DNA from: CAZGAH01 sp964523295
Lineage (GTDB): Bacteria; Desulfobacterota; Desulfovibrionia; Desulfovibrionales; Desulfovibrionaceae
DNA length: 21,670 nt
Assembly: GCA_964523295.1 (NCBI GenBank)
Contig: CAZGAH010000069.1
Span: 1-21,670, forward strand
Direction: 5' to 3'
Shown here: one piece after another, positions 7,632-16,426 of the stretch
Position numbering within the stretch: the stretch's first letter is position 1
Layout: the number at the start of each line of letters is the position of its first letter
Made by a program: the position numbers and the translations under genes
Notes under the pieces: generated by a model
Database searches by the model: none
The model's input: the letters and a program-made list of their open reading frames with translations, nothing else
Told to the model about the DNA's origin: nothing

Positions 7632-10600
7632 CTACAGGGCCGGGTCCTGCGCCCCGCACCCGCTCACCGCCGCCACGATGAATTCCGCAGCCCGCACCGT
7701 ATGCCCGTCGCGCGCGATGTCGTCGCGCAGCGTCTGAACCATGGCCTCCAGGGACTGTTCGTCGTCGTTCCATATCAACGACCGGTCCGCGCGTGGCGCC
7801 GTATCGAGCGCAGTCAGCACGGCCTCGTACTGCGCGGCCGTGGACGCCGAAAGCAGAGGCCGCGGATCGTAGCTCCCGGTGAGGCGGGCGGAGCGGAGGG
7901 AAACGGCCTGCACGCCCGTAATCAGGGCCATGGCCAGGTAGGCCTCCAGGGCGCGTAGCGACGTGCGCGCCAGATTCGCGGCGTTGAAGCCCTGGCTGTT
8001 GATGTTCTGGTTGAACTGCTCGGCATGGGTCGGGAAACGGTCGGCTATCGGCAGCCCGTACCAGCCGACCAGCGTCATGATCGAATTGGCGGCGATCTGC
8101 AAGCCCTTGAGCCCCATGTTCACCGGTCTGGCCTCGTTGCCGACCAGCGAGGCCGGCAGCCCGGCGCTGAACTCCGGCGTGACCAGCAGGGCGATCTGCG
8201 TGTCCATGTGCTTGGCCACGAGCCCGAGGTAGTAGCGCAAATGATCCATCCAGACGGCAACATGCTGGCCGAGAAAATTGCCGCTGTGAAGGCTCAGGCA
8301 GTGTTCGCCGTCGATGAGCGGATTGTCGTTGGCCGAGTTCATCTCCGTTTCGAGCGCCGTCGCCGCGTGGCTCAGCCCCTCCAGCACCGGTCCCAGGAAT
8401 TGCGGCAGGCAGCGGAGCGAATACCGGTCCTGAACGGGCTGGTCGCCCTGCACGCCGTGATGTCCGTCGAGTTCGTTCCGGCACATACGCGATCCTGCCA
8501 ACAGCGCGCGCATGAGCCGTGCCGCCAGAATCTGCCCCGGATGGGGCTTCAACTCCTGAACCAGCGGGTGGAAGGACTGGTCCGAGCCCAGCAGGGCCTG
8601 GATGGCGAGCGCATGAAAGCCCAGCGCCAGGGAGACGAGGCGGCGCGCGTCGTAGAGGCAGTTCGCGGCGATGGCGGTCATGACCGACGTGCCGTTGACC
8701 ATGGCCAGACCCTCTTTCGGCCCCAGAACCAGCGGCTCGAGTCCCAGACGCGTAAGCGCCTCCAGACAGTCGAGCGTTTCGCCGTTCATACGCACCGTAA
8801 AGCACGGAGCCGCCCCGATCAGTGCCCCGGCAATGGAGGCCAGCGGGGCGAGATCGCCGCTGGCGCCGATGGAGCCCATTTCCCGCACCCGCGGAACCAC
8901 GCCCTTGTTCAGAAAAAGCAGCAGCCGCTCGACAAGTTCCCGGCGCACGCCCGACACGCCGCACAGATGCGAATTGGCGCGCAGCACCATGGCCGCGCGC
9001 ACGGCTTCGTCCGGGAGATAGTCCCCGGCGCAGACGTTCAGAAAACGCAGCAGGTTGCCCTGCAACGCGCTGAGGTCCGCCTCCCCGATGCTCACGTTGG
9101 CCATGCCGCCGTATCCGGTATTGACGCCGTATACCGGTTCTCCCGTACGCACGGCGCGCCGGATAAAGGCGGCGGACGCGTCCATGCGCTCGAGCGTAGC
9201 CGGATCCGTGGTCAGACGCACGGGCCGGCCATGCCGGGCCACGGCCACCAGCTCGTCGATGGTCAGGCCTTTGCCCGCGAGCGTCACTTCCGTAATCTCT
9301 TCCGCCCGGCACCAGGATGCCGGCGGCAAGGGCGCTGACGACTGACGACGGCGCACCGTACAGGCCGGATTCGACTCGACGTCGCGCAGGATCAGATCGA
9401 GAATCCGGTGCGCTCGCTGGGAATAGAGCTGAATGGCGTTGACGTCGGGCATATCCGCGACCTGCTGCATGAGCAGGCCGTCGTCCTCGAACCAGTACGG
9501 CAGAAGTCCGCCGAGGAAATACCCGCGCCGCCGCAGCTGGTTCACCCCCTCCGCACACCACGACTCGCCGAGATTGATAAAGACCTGGAGCACGGAGCTC
9601 CCCCGCTGCCGGGCCTGCGCCTCGAAGGCGTCCAGCGCGGCAGGGAAATCCGGTCCAAGGGTCAGGACGTGCATACGCGCAGCCTGGGCGAAGTCGAAGT
9701 ACTCGACCGAAGCACGCGTGGCCAGCCCGACCGGCGGTACGTCGAGCGCCGGCAGGATGGTCCGCTGCGGGGTCAGCTCCCCGGCAAGGTACTCGATGGG
9801 CTCCTGATAGACGTCCGGGCAATAGAGCACGCGGGCTTCCGCATGATCCCCACCAAAGAGCAGCAGCATGGACACGCGCTCGTCCGGAATGTCCGACTTG
9901 CCGTACGAGGCCGCCGGCATCAGCCCGATTTCCAGGGCCGACTCCCGCAGTCCACTCATGGCGGCGTATTGCTGCGTCACCACCTGATGACACGGCGCCT
10001 CGCTGAAACAGACGGCCACGCGGTGCTGCGGAATAAGCACGCCCTGAATGTACTCCTGAAGCAGCAGGGACGCCTTTGTGCCGCGATACTCCGGCAGCAC
10101 GACGTGCGTGCCGATTTCGTAGACGCGATGATACGGCGCCGAACTCCGGAACAGGCTGCCGTATCCGACTATATCGCCCGCGGAGGTGCGGGCGACGGCG
10201 CTGAAGACCAGCGCCAGGCGGTTTTCTTCCTGAAGGCTCGTGCTGTAGTTGAGCAGTTCACCNNNNNNNNNNGGGGAGGTAGTATGTTTCGAACGGGAAC
10301 GATTTTCCGTAGACAGCGAAAAAAAGCCGGGCAACGCCCCAGGCGTCGTCAGGGGTCATCGCCGCGACCACGAAGTCCTGGCCGGGAGCGACGGGGAGCT
10401 GCTCCTGTTCGAGTTTTTCCAGGGCCTGCTCCAGGCTCATCCCCGTGCGCTCGGGGCGGATGGTCCAGTCTGCCAGCTTGCCCATTTCGTTTTTGGGCAA
10501 GTCCGGGCCAAAGGTGATGGACTTGGGTTGCTCCAGGGGCAGCAGCCGCGCGGCCAGATGTCTGCGTAGCGAGACCAGCAGCCCGGAATTCGCGACCACG

Positions 10601-11655
10601 CCCGGCCTGGGCACCACGAAGGCCTTCAGACGGTCGCCCTCGTCCGGGCGCATCAACCGCACCGTGCAGTCGGCCACCGACTCGTGCGTCAACAAGGCAT
10701 CGCGCACGCGCGCCGGGTAGACATTGGTCCCGGACAGCTGCACGGCGTGGTCCAGACGCTTCTTTACAAGAAAATGCGTCTCGTCCACCCACTCCAGCTC
10801 GTCCTGGAAGCAAAACGGCTCGGACTCGCCGCCCTGCTCCAGTTCGCGCACGAAGCGATCCGAAGCAATGCGCCGCCATGTGGGCATGAGCGTCAGCGGA
10901 TCGTCCGGATTCGAGCGATGCCCCATGGCCCCGCTCTCCGACGAGCCGTAAATCTCGTGCATCACGGGCAATCCCTGCCGTTTGAGCGTCTTGATAACCT
11001 CGGCAGGACAGGGGCCGGTCGAGGTGATGCCGATGCTCCCGGCAGGAAAACGCTCCCTGGTGTCGGCAAAAAGCTTCCACAGGTGCGGAATGCCGATGAT
11101 GGCGTCCCCGGGTTCCAGACTCCGGATGATGGCCGCCGGCCTCTGGAAACGGCGGTTCACGCACTCCACGCCCAGCGCCTTGGGAAGCTGCAACGTATAG
11201 ATGAAGCCGTAAATATGATGCGGCGGCACAAGATTGATAAAACGCCGCGCCCCCCCAAGCATTTTGGCCAGATACAGCGCGTCCTGCTCCAGAAAAAAAT
11301 ACGGACGAAAGACCGCTTTGGGGTCTCCGGTGCTCCCGGATGTGAAAAAGGTCACGGCCCGGGGACGCGGCCCAATCCTCTCCGCCGCGTACGCCGCCCA
11401 CTCGCCCAGCGTGGGCAGACACGCCATGGCCTGCGCGCTCGCCTGCTCCAGACAGAAAAATCCGGCCACACGACCGGCCATAGCAGCTACTTCCGCGGCG
11501 TCCGCCCGTAACGGCTCGTCGGTCATGACGCTCGCGCCCGTGAGCAGCAGCTCGTCGCCGAACACGTCGGACAGCTTGCGCAGCCGTTTCAACTCGCCAT
11601 AGGCCAGACTGCGCGTAAGGTGAAAATAATCGTCATACTGCAACTCGATGCGCAT
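7632..11655 (-). CDS. Trifunctional fusion: acyl-adenylating ligase + GNAT-like acyltransferase + MIO aromatic ammonia-lyase (crosses a scaffold gap)
   Basis: About 1,340 residues. The ATG at 11655 has AGAAGGAG seven bases upstream. Residues 1-425 form an ANL-family ligase: P-loop TSGSTGDPK (105-113), HHIYG (146-150), YGSSESG (236-242), a hinge KKRLDHAVQLSGTNVYP, and catalytic Lys393 in NEMGKL. Residues from 428 to about 750 match the GNAT-like paralogues encoded upstream, including VVLPEYRGT and a second half with GYFLGGLLPYW. The remainder, about 530 residues, is a HAL/PAL-family lyase: catalytic Tyr in VYGVNTGYG, the MIO triad Ala-Ser-Gly in GSIGASGDLAPLA (codons at 8856-8864), NGTSVMTA, QDRYSLR, NSANDNPLIDG, HSGNFLGQH and AEQFNQNINSQG. 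The substrate-selectivity pair is Phe-Leu (LLRFLNV), as in plant phenylalanine ammonia-lyase. The 10 N at 10263-10272 lie in the GNAT part, between whole codons, and alignment to the paralogues leaves few or no residues missing. Predicted role: make, activate and transfer cinnamate-type acids. Confidence 0.75.
10263..10272. other. Assembly gap (10 N) inside the fusion gene
   Basis: Minus-strand codons end exactly at 10273 and resume exactly at 10262, so a true length of 10 would break the frame; a multiple of three (including zero) keeps it open. Against the paralogue at 11697-12713, the left side (AVYGKSFPFETYYLP) and the right side (GELLNYSTS) abut with almost nothing missing. Confidence 0.8.
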
Positions 11656-11696
11656 CAGCCGGCTCCTTCTGTCGATCATGACGCACGCAACGTCCG

Positions 11697-12713
11697 TCAA
11701 CCCCTGAGTTCAAGCGATTCGTAATCCACAACGATCGCGTCCAATAGACGCTTCGCCGCGTCGGTATACAACCGAAGAATGGAAAAGTCCGGCCTGGAGG
11801 AGAGCTTTTGCAGCAGCAACGCGTCCTTGTCGGCCCACCCGGGCAACAGGCCCGCGAGGAAATAGCCGGCCTGGCGCGCGGTCTCCACCGCGTGCGTAAT
11901 GCCTGGGCGCCATAAAGGCAGGACGCACTGCCAGGCATGGCAGCGCGGATGCTCTTCCTCCATACGCCTGATGCGTGCGCCGTGCTCGAAGCCGGGCTCA
12001 TCGACCGTCATTCTGACCAGCTGCGCGTTCCCGACAGGCAGCACAGCGCAGTGCGACACCGCCCTGTCCGGCCCGCTGTCCCTGACCTCTTCCCGGGCCA
12101 GATTCCACGCGGCGTACATCTCGTGCAGGACTGTCGCGTAGCGCGCTGGCAGGTGCACGGCCTGCGGCCGATCGCGGAAGATAGTCATCGCGTCCAGAAG
12201 GGAAATCCACGCGCCTGAGTCGCTCCCGCGGGCATCGGTCCGCGCCGGCAAGGCCTCGAGTTCGATCGCGCAGGGGATGGCCTTGAATCGGCAGGCCATT
12301 TTCTGGGTGACCAACTGGTCGCAAACGCTTTGGGAAAAGAGCACGTCCAGGCCAAAATGCTCGGGCGTATTCTGGTGGATGTACTCGGCCAGCTGAAAGG
12401 CCAGCAGGCTGTTGCGGTACTCGGGCAGGACGATCCAGGAGCCGGCCTCCATGATGCGCCTGCCCGGCGGATTGCGGAACAGCGCGCACAGCCCCACGAT
12501 ATCCTCCGCAGAGGTCCGGCCGACCGCGTAATACACGTCGCCACGGGCGTTGCGTCGCACGAGCTCGTCCGCGTCGTAGACGTATTGCATCGGATAGGCT
12601 TCACCGTAAACGGCCTGATACAGCCGGACAACGCCCGGCGCGTCTTCCGGCCGAAAGCTGTCGATGACGTAGTGCCCCAGGGGCAGGGTATCGTGAAGGG
12701 GCGTGCGCCGCAT
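11697..12713 (-). CDS. GNAT-like acyltransferase, free-standing paralogue 2
   Basis: A 338-residue protein with two GNAT-like halves. The N-terminal half has FRPEDAPGVVRLYQAVYGE, DIVGLCALFRNPPG and the beta4/alpha3 signature SWIVLPEYRNSLLAFQLAE. The C-terminal half has HPRCHAWQCVLPLWRPGIT and ARQAGYFLAGLLPGWADKD. The usual acyl-CoA pyrophosphate loop (R/Q-x-x-G-x-G/A) is degenerate (YRNSLLA), so it may bind an acyl-AMP or carrier-bound donor, or need a partner; that is inference. It is a close tandem duplicate of the gene at 12811-13706 and a more distant relative of the middle module of the fusion protein. Its stop lies 41 bases before the fusion start. The ATG at 12713 has only a weak, distant AGGA. 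Substrate unknown; N-acyl transfer is the family expectation. Confidence 0.7.
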   Translation of the reverse strand: MRRTPLHDTLPLGHYVIDSFRPEDAPGVVRLYQAVYGEAYPMQYVYDADELVRRNARGDVYYAVGRTSAEDIVGLCALFRNPPGRRIMEAGSWIVLPEYRNSLLAFQLAEYIHQNTPEHFGLDVLFSQSVCDQLVTQKMACRFKAIPCAIELEALPARTDARGSDSGAWISLLDAMTIFRDRPQAVHLPARYATVLHEMYAAWNLAREEVRDSGPDRAVSHCAVLPVGNAQLVRMTVDEPGFEHGARIRRMEEEHPRCHAWQCVLPLWRPGITHAVETARQAGYFLAGLLPGWADKDALLLQKLSSRPDFSILRLYTDAAKRLLDAIVVDYESLELRG

Positions 12714-12810
12714 GGTCGATTTTTTCCTGTCAGCTACGCATTGGCCGAACACCTCGCCCGGGCAAGGGGAATCGCTGACGGCGGGCGTGTCGGACGGCTT
12801 GCCGGGCAGG

Positions 12811-13706
12811 TCAACTCCCGGATTCGAGCGATGTATAATCCGCAACAACCGTGTCCAGAAGACGCTTCGCCTCGTCGGTGTATAAGTGGATCTTGGAAAA
12901 GTCCGGCCGTGTCGAGAGCTTCTGCAGCTGCAAGGCGTCGCTTTCGGACCACCCGGGCAACAGGCCCACGAGGGAATAGCCGGCCTGGCGCGCGATCTCC
13001 ACCGCGTACGTAATCCCCGGACGCCATAATGGCAGGACGCAATGCCAGGCATGGCAGTTCGGGTGTTCTTCCTCCATGTGCCTGATGCGAGCGCNNNNNN
13101 NNNNTAACGCGAAGGCAGGTGCACGGCGAGAGCGCGCCGGCGATAGACGATCGCCCCGTTCAACAGGGAGATGCGGCCAGCGTCCATGCTCTCGGCCATG
13201 TCGGAACGAGTGGGCATGATCTCGAACTCAATCCCGCAGGAAATGGACCCGAATTTGTCGACCATCCGCTGGGTGAGCAGGTGATGGCAGACGCTTTGCC
13301 CGAAAATCAGGTCCAGATCGAGATGCTCGGGAGGATGCCGGTGGAGGCGCTCCGCCAGCCGGAAAGCCAGTATGCCGTTGCGATACCCGGGCAGCACAAT
13401 CCAGGATCCCCCCTCGATGATATGCTTGCCGGGAGGATTCCGGAACAGCGCGTACACCCCGACTACATCGCCCGTGCAAAGACGCCCGACGGCATAGTAC
13501 AGATCGCCGCGTGCCGCGCGTTTCACGATTTCATCGGCATCGTAAACATAATCTATCGGAAAAGTCTCGCCATAGACGGCATAATACAAACGGGCAATAC
13601 CCGGCGCATCCTCAGGCCGAAAGCCGTCAATGGTGTATCGCAGCCCTGGCAGTACGTCACGCCAGGTGTTGCGCAACATATCCAGATTTTCTTGCCTGGT
13701 TCGCAT
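12811..13706 (-). CDS. GNAT-like acyltransferase, free-standing paralogue 1 (interrupted by a scaffold gap)
   Basis: First gene of the minus-strand unit. The ATG at 13706 has GAGGA eight bases upstream, which makes it a better start than the in-frame ATG at 13793. The part before the gap (200 residues) carries FRPEDAPGIARLYYAVYGE, YVYDADEIVKRAARGD, VVGVYALFRNPPGK and SWIVLPGYRNGILAFRLAE. The part after the gap (93 residues) begins ARIRHMEEEHPNCHAWHCVL and ends LLDTVVADYTSLESGS. The two parts are in different frames if the gap is really 10 bases. The tandem paralogue has 54 residues between the matching points, so about 158 bases are probably missing and the whole protein should be about 347 residues. 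The same degenerate acyl-CoA loop (YRNGILA) is seen. Function is inferred from family and neighbours only. Confidence 0.7.
13095..13104. other. Assembly gap (10 N) inside GNAT-like paralogue 1
   Basis: Minus-strand sequence before the gap ends in a partial Tyr codon (TA-) and after it resumes with the last two bases of a probable Gly codon. Comparison with the tandem paralogue predicts about 158 missing bases. The duplicated sequence may have caused the break. Confidence 0.75.
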
Positions 13707-14189
13707 CGTCGAAATCCTCGGGGCAAAAGAAGTGCTATCGTGCGAAAAACAGCCCATCCCCCGCCACTCCTCGGTCTGATTCACTGTGCCCAAAAACCAA
13801 CAGCACTCCTGAAATCGTATCCTACTTTTCCTTCCCGGTCCAGAACGCCTGCCCCCGTCCCCAGGGACATTTCATCTGCCTTTTTCAGCAACTCTGCATC
13901 GCCGATGCTGCGACTCGTGTTGCTCGAGGATGGCGCTGCGTGCCGCGTGGTAATCCATGACTGCACCGAGGTTTTTCAATCTACGAGATGGTAGCCCCTG
14001 TACGTTACAGTTAATGGTTGCAATCAAAACATCTTCCTATACTGAGCGGTTTTGCAGAAAAGAGTTATATCGATTTAAACTTGCCAAAATAACTATTTTA
14101 ATGCTGCTTTAATATGCTGTAACAGCGAGACTGGATAAACATTGATTTATAGACGTCAACACGTACAGTGAATATATGTTCTTCGCTGT
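13707..14189. other. Upstream region of the GNAT/ligase/lyase/STT3 unit
   Basis: About 480 bases without a convincing gene. The part at 13970-14180 is A+T-rich and offers weak minus-strand promoter candidates: TTACAG/TAAAAT (14117-14122 and 14095-14100, 16-base spacer) and TTGACG/TATCCA (14154-14159 and 14132-14137, 16-base spacer). A GTG frame at 13781-13966 (61 codons, minus) resembles no known protein and has no clear ribosome binding site. The long leader leaves room for regulation. Confidence 0.35.
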
Positions 14190-14944
14190 TTAGTGTGGAT
14201 TTTTCCAGCCGCCTGTGATGTCGGCAACAAGAGCGTCAATGAGGCAGATCATTGTGATGAAATTCAGGACATTTCTATAGCCGCGGGCTCGTGCACGTGC
14301 GGCCTGGAAGAGGCCGTTCAGTCCCTCATGGCGAGCGTTGGTATGCCACGAGCGCCAGCGATACAGGATTCGGTCAAGATGCTTTGTGAACGTTTTCAGG
14401 GCAATCCTTACCGGACTGAGCAATGGCTCGTCCTTGTCCTTCTTCCACGCATAGTTGATAAAATTTGTCGCTCTCCATTTTGCTGCGTGGCTTGTTTCCG
14501 CCTGGCGAATCCAGCGCAGCTGTTCCTCCATTCTGTAGGCCATACCTGTTGCATCTGCTTCGTTTTCCAACTCTTTGAGCGCCTCAGCCTGCGATTGCGT
14601 CTTGGCCTTATCACGAGCCTTGAGCACGCTCCAACGCGTACTTTCAGGCAACTCCCGCACCCGCGCCTCTGCCTGGCCCAGGGCACGTCAACGCGTTGAA
14701 CGCCGTGCTTGGGGCACTTGACGCGCGGAACGCGTGCTCGAATGAAGCAATGGTGCTGGAAAACGTTGAGGTGCCGCCACGTGTATTCCTCGAAATCGTG
14801 GGCTTTGCAAAGCGCTTTGCACTCTGGGCAAGGATACACAGCTCACCGATCGGCCTCTACATCGAGGCGCAGCTCGCTGGGCTTTTTATCAAGATCGAGC
14901 GCCTGCCCGACCACCTTCCTTGAATCAGAGGTCCAAGACCAAAT
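14190..14944 (-). pseudogene. Decayed ISL3-family transposase with central deletion, frameshift and nonsense codon
   Basis: Minus-strand pieces match an ISL3-type transposase. The N-terminal zinc-binding part reads SELRLDVEADR, a TGA stop at 14843-14845 where Gly is expected, then YPCPECKALCKAHDFEEYTW, RHLNVFQHHCFIRARVPRVK and CPKHGVQRVDVPWA. Right after PWA (near 14680) the frame changes and the C-terminal part follows: LPESTRWSVLKARDKAKT, MAYRMEEQLRWI, WRSWHTNARHEGLNG, RARGYRNVLNFITMICL and a stop at 14190. The roughly 200 residues that normally hold the first catalytic aspartates are gone. The original start is not intact (ATT at 14942-14944 where a Met might be). No terminal inverted repeat or target duplication was identified. 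Confidence 0.75.
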
Positions 14945-15220
14945 GTCAACAATTCAGTAGTACTTACAGTCTGTTATCTCAGTCTGGAGGCCTTGACCTA
15001 TCGTACAGTGGGAGTTGCAGTCAATGAAGAAGAATTTTACATGTTTCGTCGATTAACCCCGATTCTTTGGCTTTGCTTTTTCTGGTGAAACAGGCTAGCC
15101 GTCTTTGCGTGCCTGAAATGTGCCATTTCAGGTCACGCCTTCGGATCGGTCCATGCCAGACCGGCGTATCCGGCGCCGGAATTGCAATTTGTTCCCCTTG
15201 CGCGATGAGGAGACGGTTTT
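14945..15220. other. Leader region upstream of mtnA
   Basis: About 275 bases with no convincing gene. A ten-codon ATG frame near 15024 (MKKNFTCFVD, preceded by GGGAG) could be a leader peptide or a remnant. The notable element is the dyad at 15112-15132, annotated separately. No riboswitch family could be recognised by eye. Confidence 0.35.
15112..15132. promoter_or_regulatory. Perfect 9-bp dyad upstream of mtnA
   Basis: CCTGAAATG (15112-15120) and CATTTCAGG (15124-15132) form a perfect inverted repeat with a three-base centre, ending 88 bases before the mtnA ATG. No T run follows on either strand, so a terminator is unlikely. It could be a repressor operator or an RNA hairpin in the mtnA leader. 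Confidence 0.45.
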
Positions 15221-16261
15221 ATGGAGCACCATATTCAGTTTTCTGAACATCAGAATGCCTTGATCCTTCTGGATCAGCGGTACCTGCCAACGCGGGAGGA
15301 CTGGTTCGCCTGTCGCAATACCGCGGACACCATATACGCCCTGCAAACCATGGTCGTGCGCGGCGCGCCGGCGATCGGCGTTACCGCCGCCTATGCCTGT
15401 TACCTGGCGACCCAGGAAATCGACCCTGCCGCTCCGGACTGGCGCGAGCAGCTCCAGAACAAGCTCGACGCGCTGGTCGCGGCCCGGCCGACCGCGGTCA
15501 ATCTGGCCTGGGCGGTCGAACGGCAGCGTCTGTTCTGGAATGAGGCCGGCGACCTGGCCTTGCCGGCGCTGGCGCAGCGCTGGCTCGAGCGGGCCAGAGT
15601 CATACACGCCGAAGACATCGCCTGCTGCCGCGAGATTGGCCGTTTCGGCGGAGAGTTGCTTGACGACGGCGACACGGTCATGACCCACTGCAACGCCGGG
15701 GCCCTGGCGACGGCCGGATACGGTACGGCCCTGGGCGTTATCCGGGGCGCTATCGAACAGGGGAAGAAAATTTCCGTTATCGCCAACGAGACCCGGCCAT
15801 TTCTCCAGGGCGCGCGCCTGACGGCCTACGAGCTGGCCAAGGACGGCATCCCCGTGCGCGTGGCCTGCGACAACGCCTGCGGGCTGCTCATGAAGCGCGG
15901 CTATGTCAACAAGGTTGTAGTCGGCGCCGACCGTATCGCGGCCAATGGCGACGCGGCGAACAAGATCGGCACCTACGGCGTGGCCGTGCTGGCGCGCGAG
16001 CACGGTATCCCGTTCTACGTGGCAGCCCCGCTGTCGACCATCGACCGGGCGACCGCCTCGGGCGACGAGATTCACATCGAGGACCGCACCCCGGACGATG
16101 TCACGCACCTGGGCCAGACCCGCATTACGCCTAAGAACGTGCCCGTGTTCAACTTTGCCTTCGATGTCACGCCCGCCGCGCTCATTGCCGGCATCGTGAC
16201 CGAAAAGGGCGTGCTGCGTGCCCCGTATTCCGAGACGATCCGGCGCGCCTTCGGGGATTGA
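15221..16261 (+). CDS. mtnA: S-methyl-5-thioribose-1-phosphate isomerase
   Basis: The enzyme converts 5-methylthioribose-1-phosphate to methylthioribulose-1-phosphate in the methionine salvage pathway, in the cytoplasm. The 346 residues are typical of the family and of related eIF2B-alpha-like proteins. Signatures: VVRGAPAIGVTAAYA (45-59), the catalytic cysteine C157 in THCNAGALATAGYGTALG, and the catalytic Asp237 in VGADRIAANGDAANKIGT, followed by FYVAAPLSTID. The ATG at 15221 has GAGGAG at 15207-15212. No other mtn gene is in the window, so it may act in a shunt that uses separate loci. der follows 165 bases downstream on the same strand. Confidence 0.95.
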   Translation: MEHHIQFSEHQNALILLDQRYLPTREDWFACRNTADTIYALQTMVVRGAPAIGVTAAYACYLATQEIDPAAPDWREQLQNKLDALVAARPTAVNLAWAVERQRLFWNEAGDLALPALAQRWLERARVIHAEDIACCREIGRFGGELLDDGDTVMTHCNAGALATAGYGTALGVIRGAIEQGKKISVIANETRPFLQGARLTAYELAKDGIPVRVACDNACGLLMKRGYVNKVVVGADRIAANGDAANKIGTYGVAVLAREHGIPFYVAAPLSTIDRATASGDEIHIEDRTPDDVTHLGQTRITPKNVPVFNFAFDVTPAALIAGIVTEKGVLRAPYSETIRRAFGD

Positions 16262-16426
16262 CCCGCGCCCCGGCCAGCATCAGCCGGCGTCCATACGCGC
16301 GATCGAACGGGCGCCCTGCTGTCCGGCTTTGTCCGCAGCCGGCAACGCATGCGGGCCTGCCCAGCTGTTCGAGTCGGATTTCGTTGCGCACCATCGCGCA
16401 TTCATCAATGCAACCAGGTTGTTCGT

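Noticed and set aside
5476..9993. A continuous 1,505-codon minus-strand frame
   Set aside because: Only the last part (from 7500) is the STT3 protein. The upstream part is an out-of-frame reading of the lyase gene, rich in Arg, Gly and Ala and without domain motifs.
11655..11700. TTG start at 11700 for the ligase fusion, overlapping the GNAT stop
   Set aside because: The ATG at 11655 has a near-perfect ribosome binding site at ideal distance, while the TTG has none.
13781..13966. 61-codon GTG frame upstream of the GNAT genes
   Set aside because: No ribosome binding site, no recognised similarity, and parts of it look coding in different frames. At most a remnant.
15024..15056. Ten-codon ATG frame in the mtnA leader as an attenuator peptide
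   Set aside because: No run of regulatory codons and no terminator/antiterminator pair could be drawn. Kept only as a remark.
14950..15110. Terminal inverted repeats of the ISL3 element
   Set aside because: No matching pair of ends could be found by eye between the flanks at 14100-14190 and 14945-15010.
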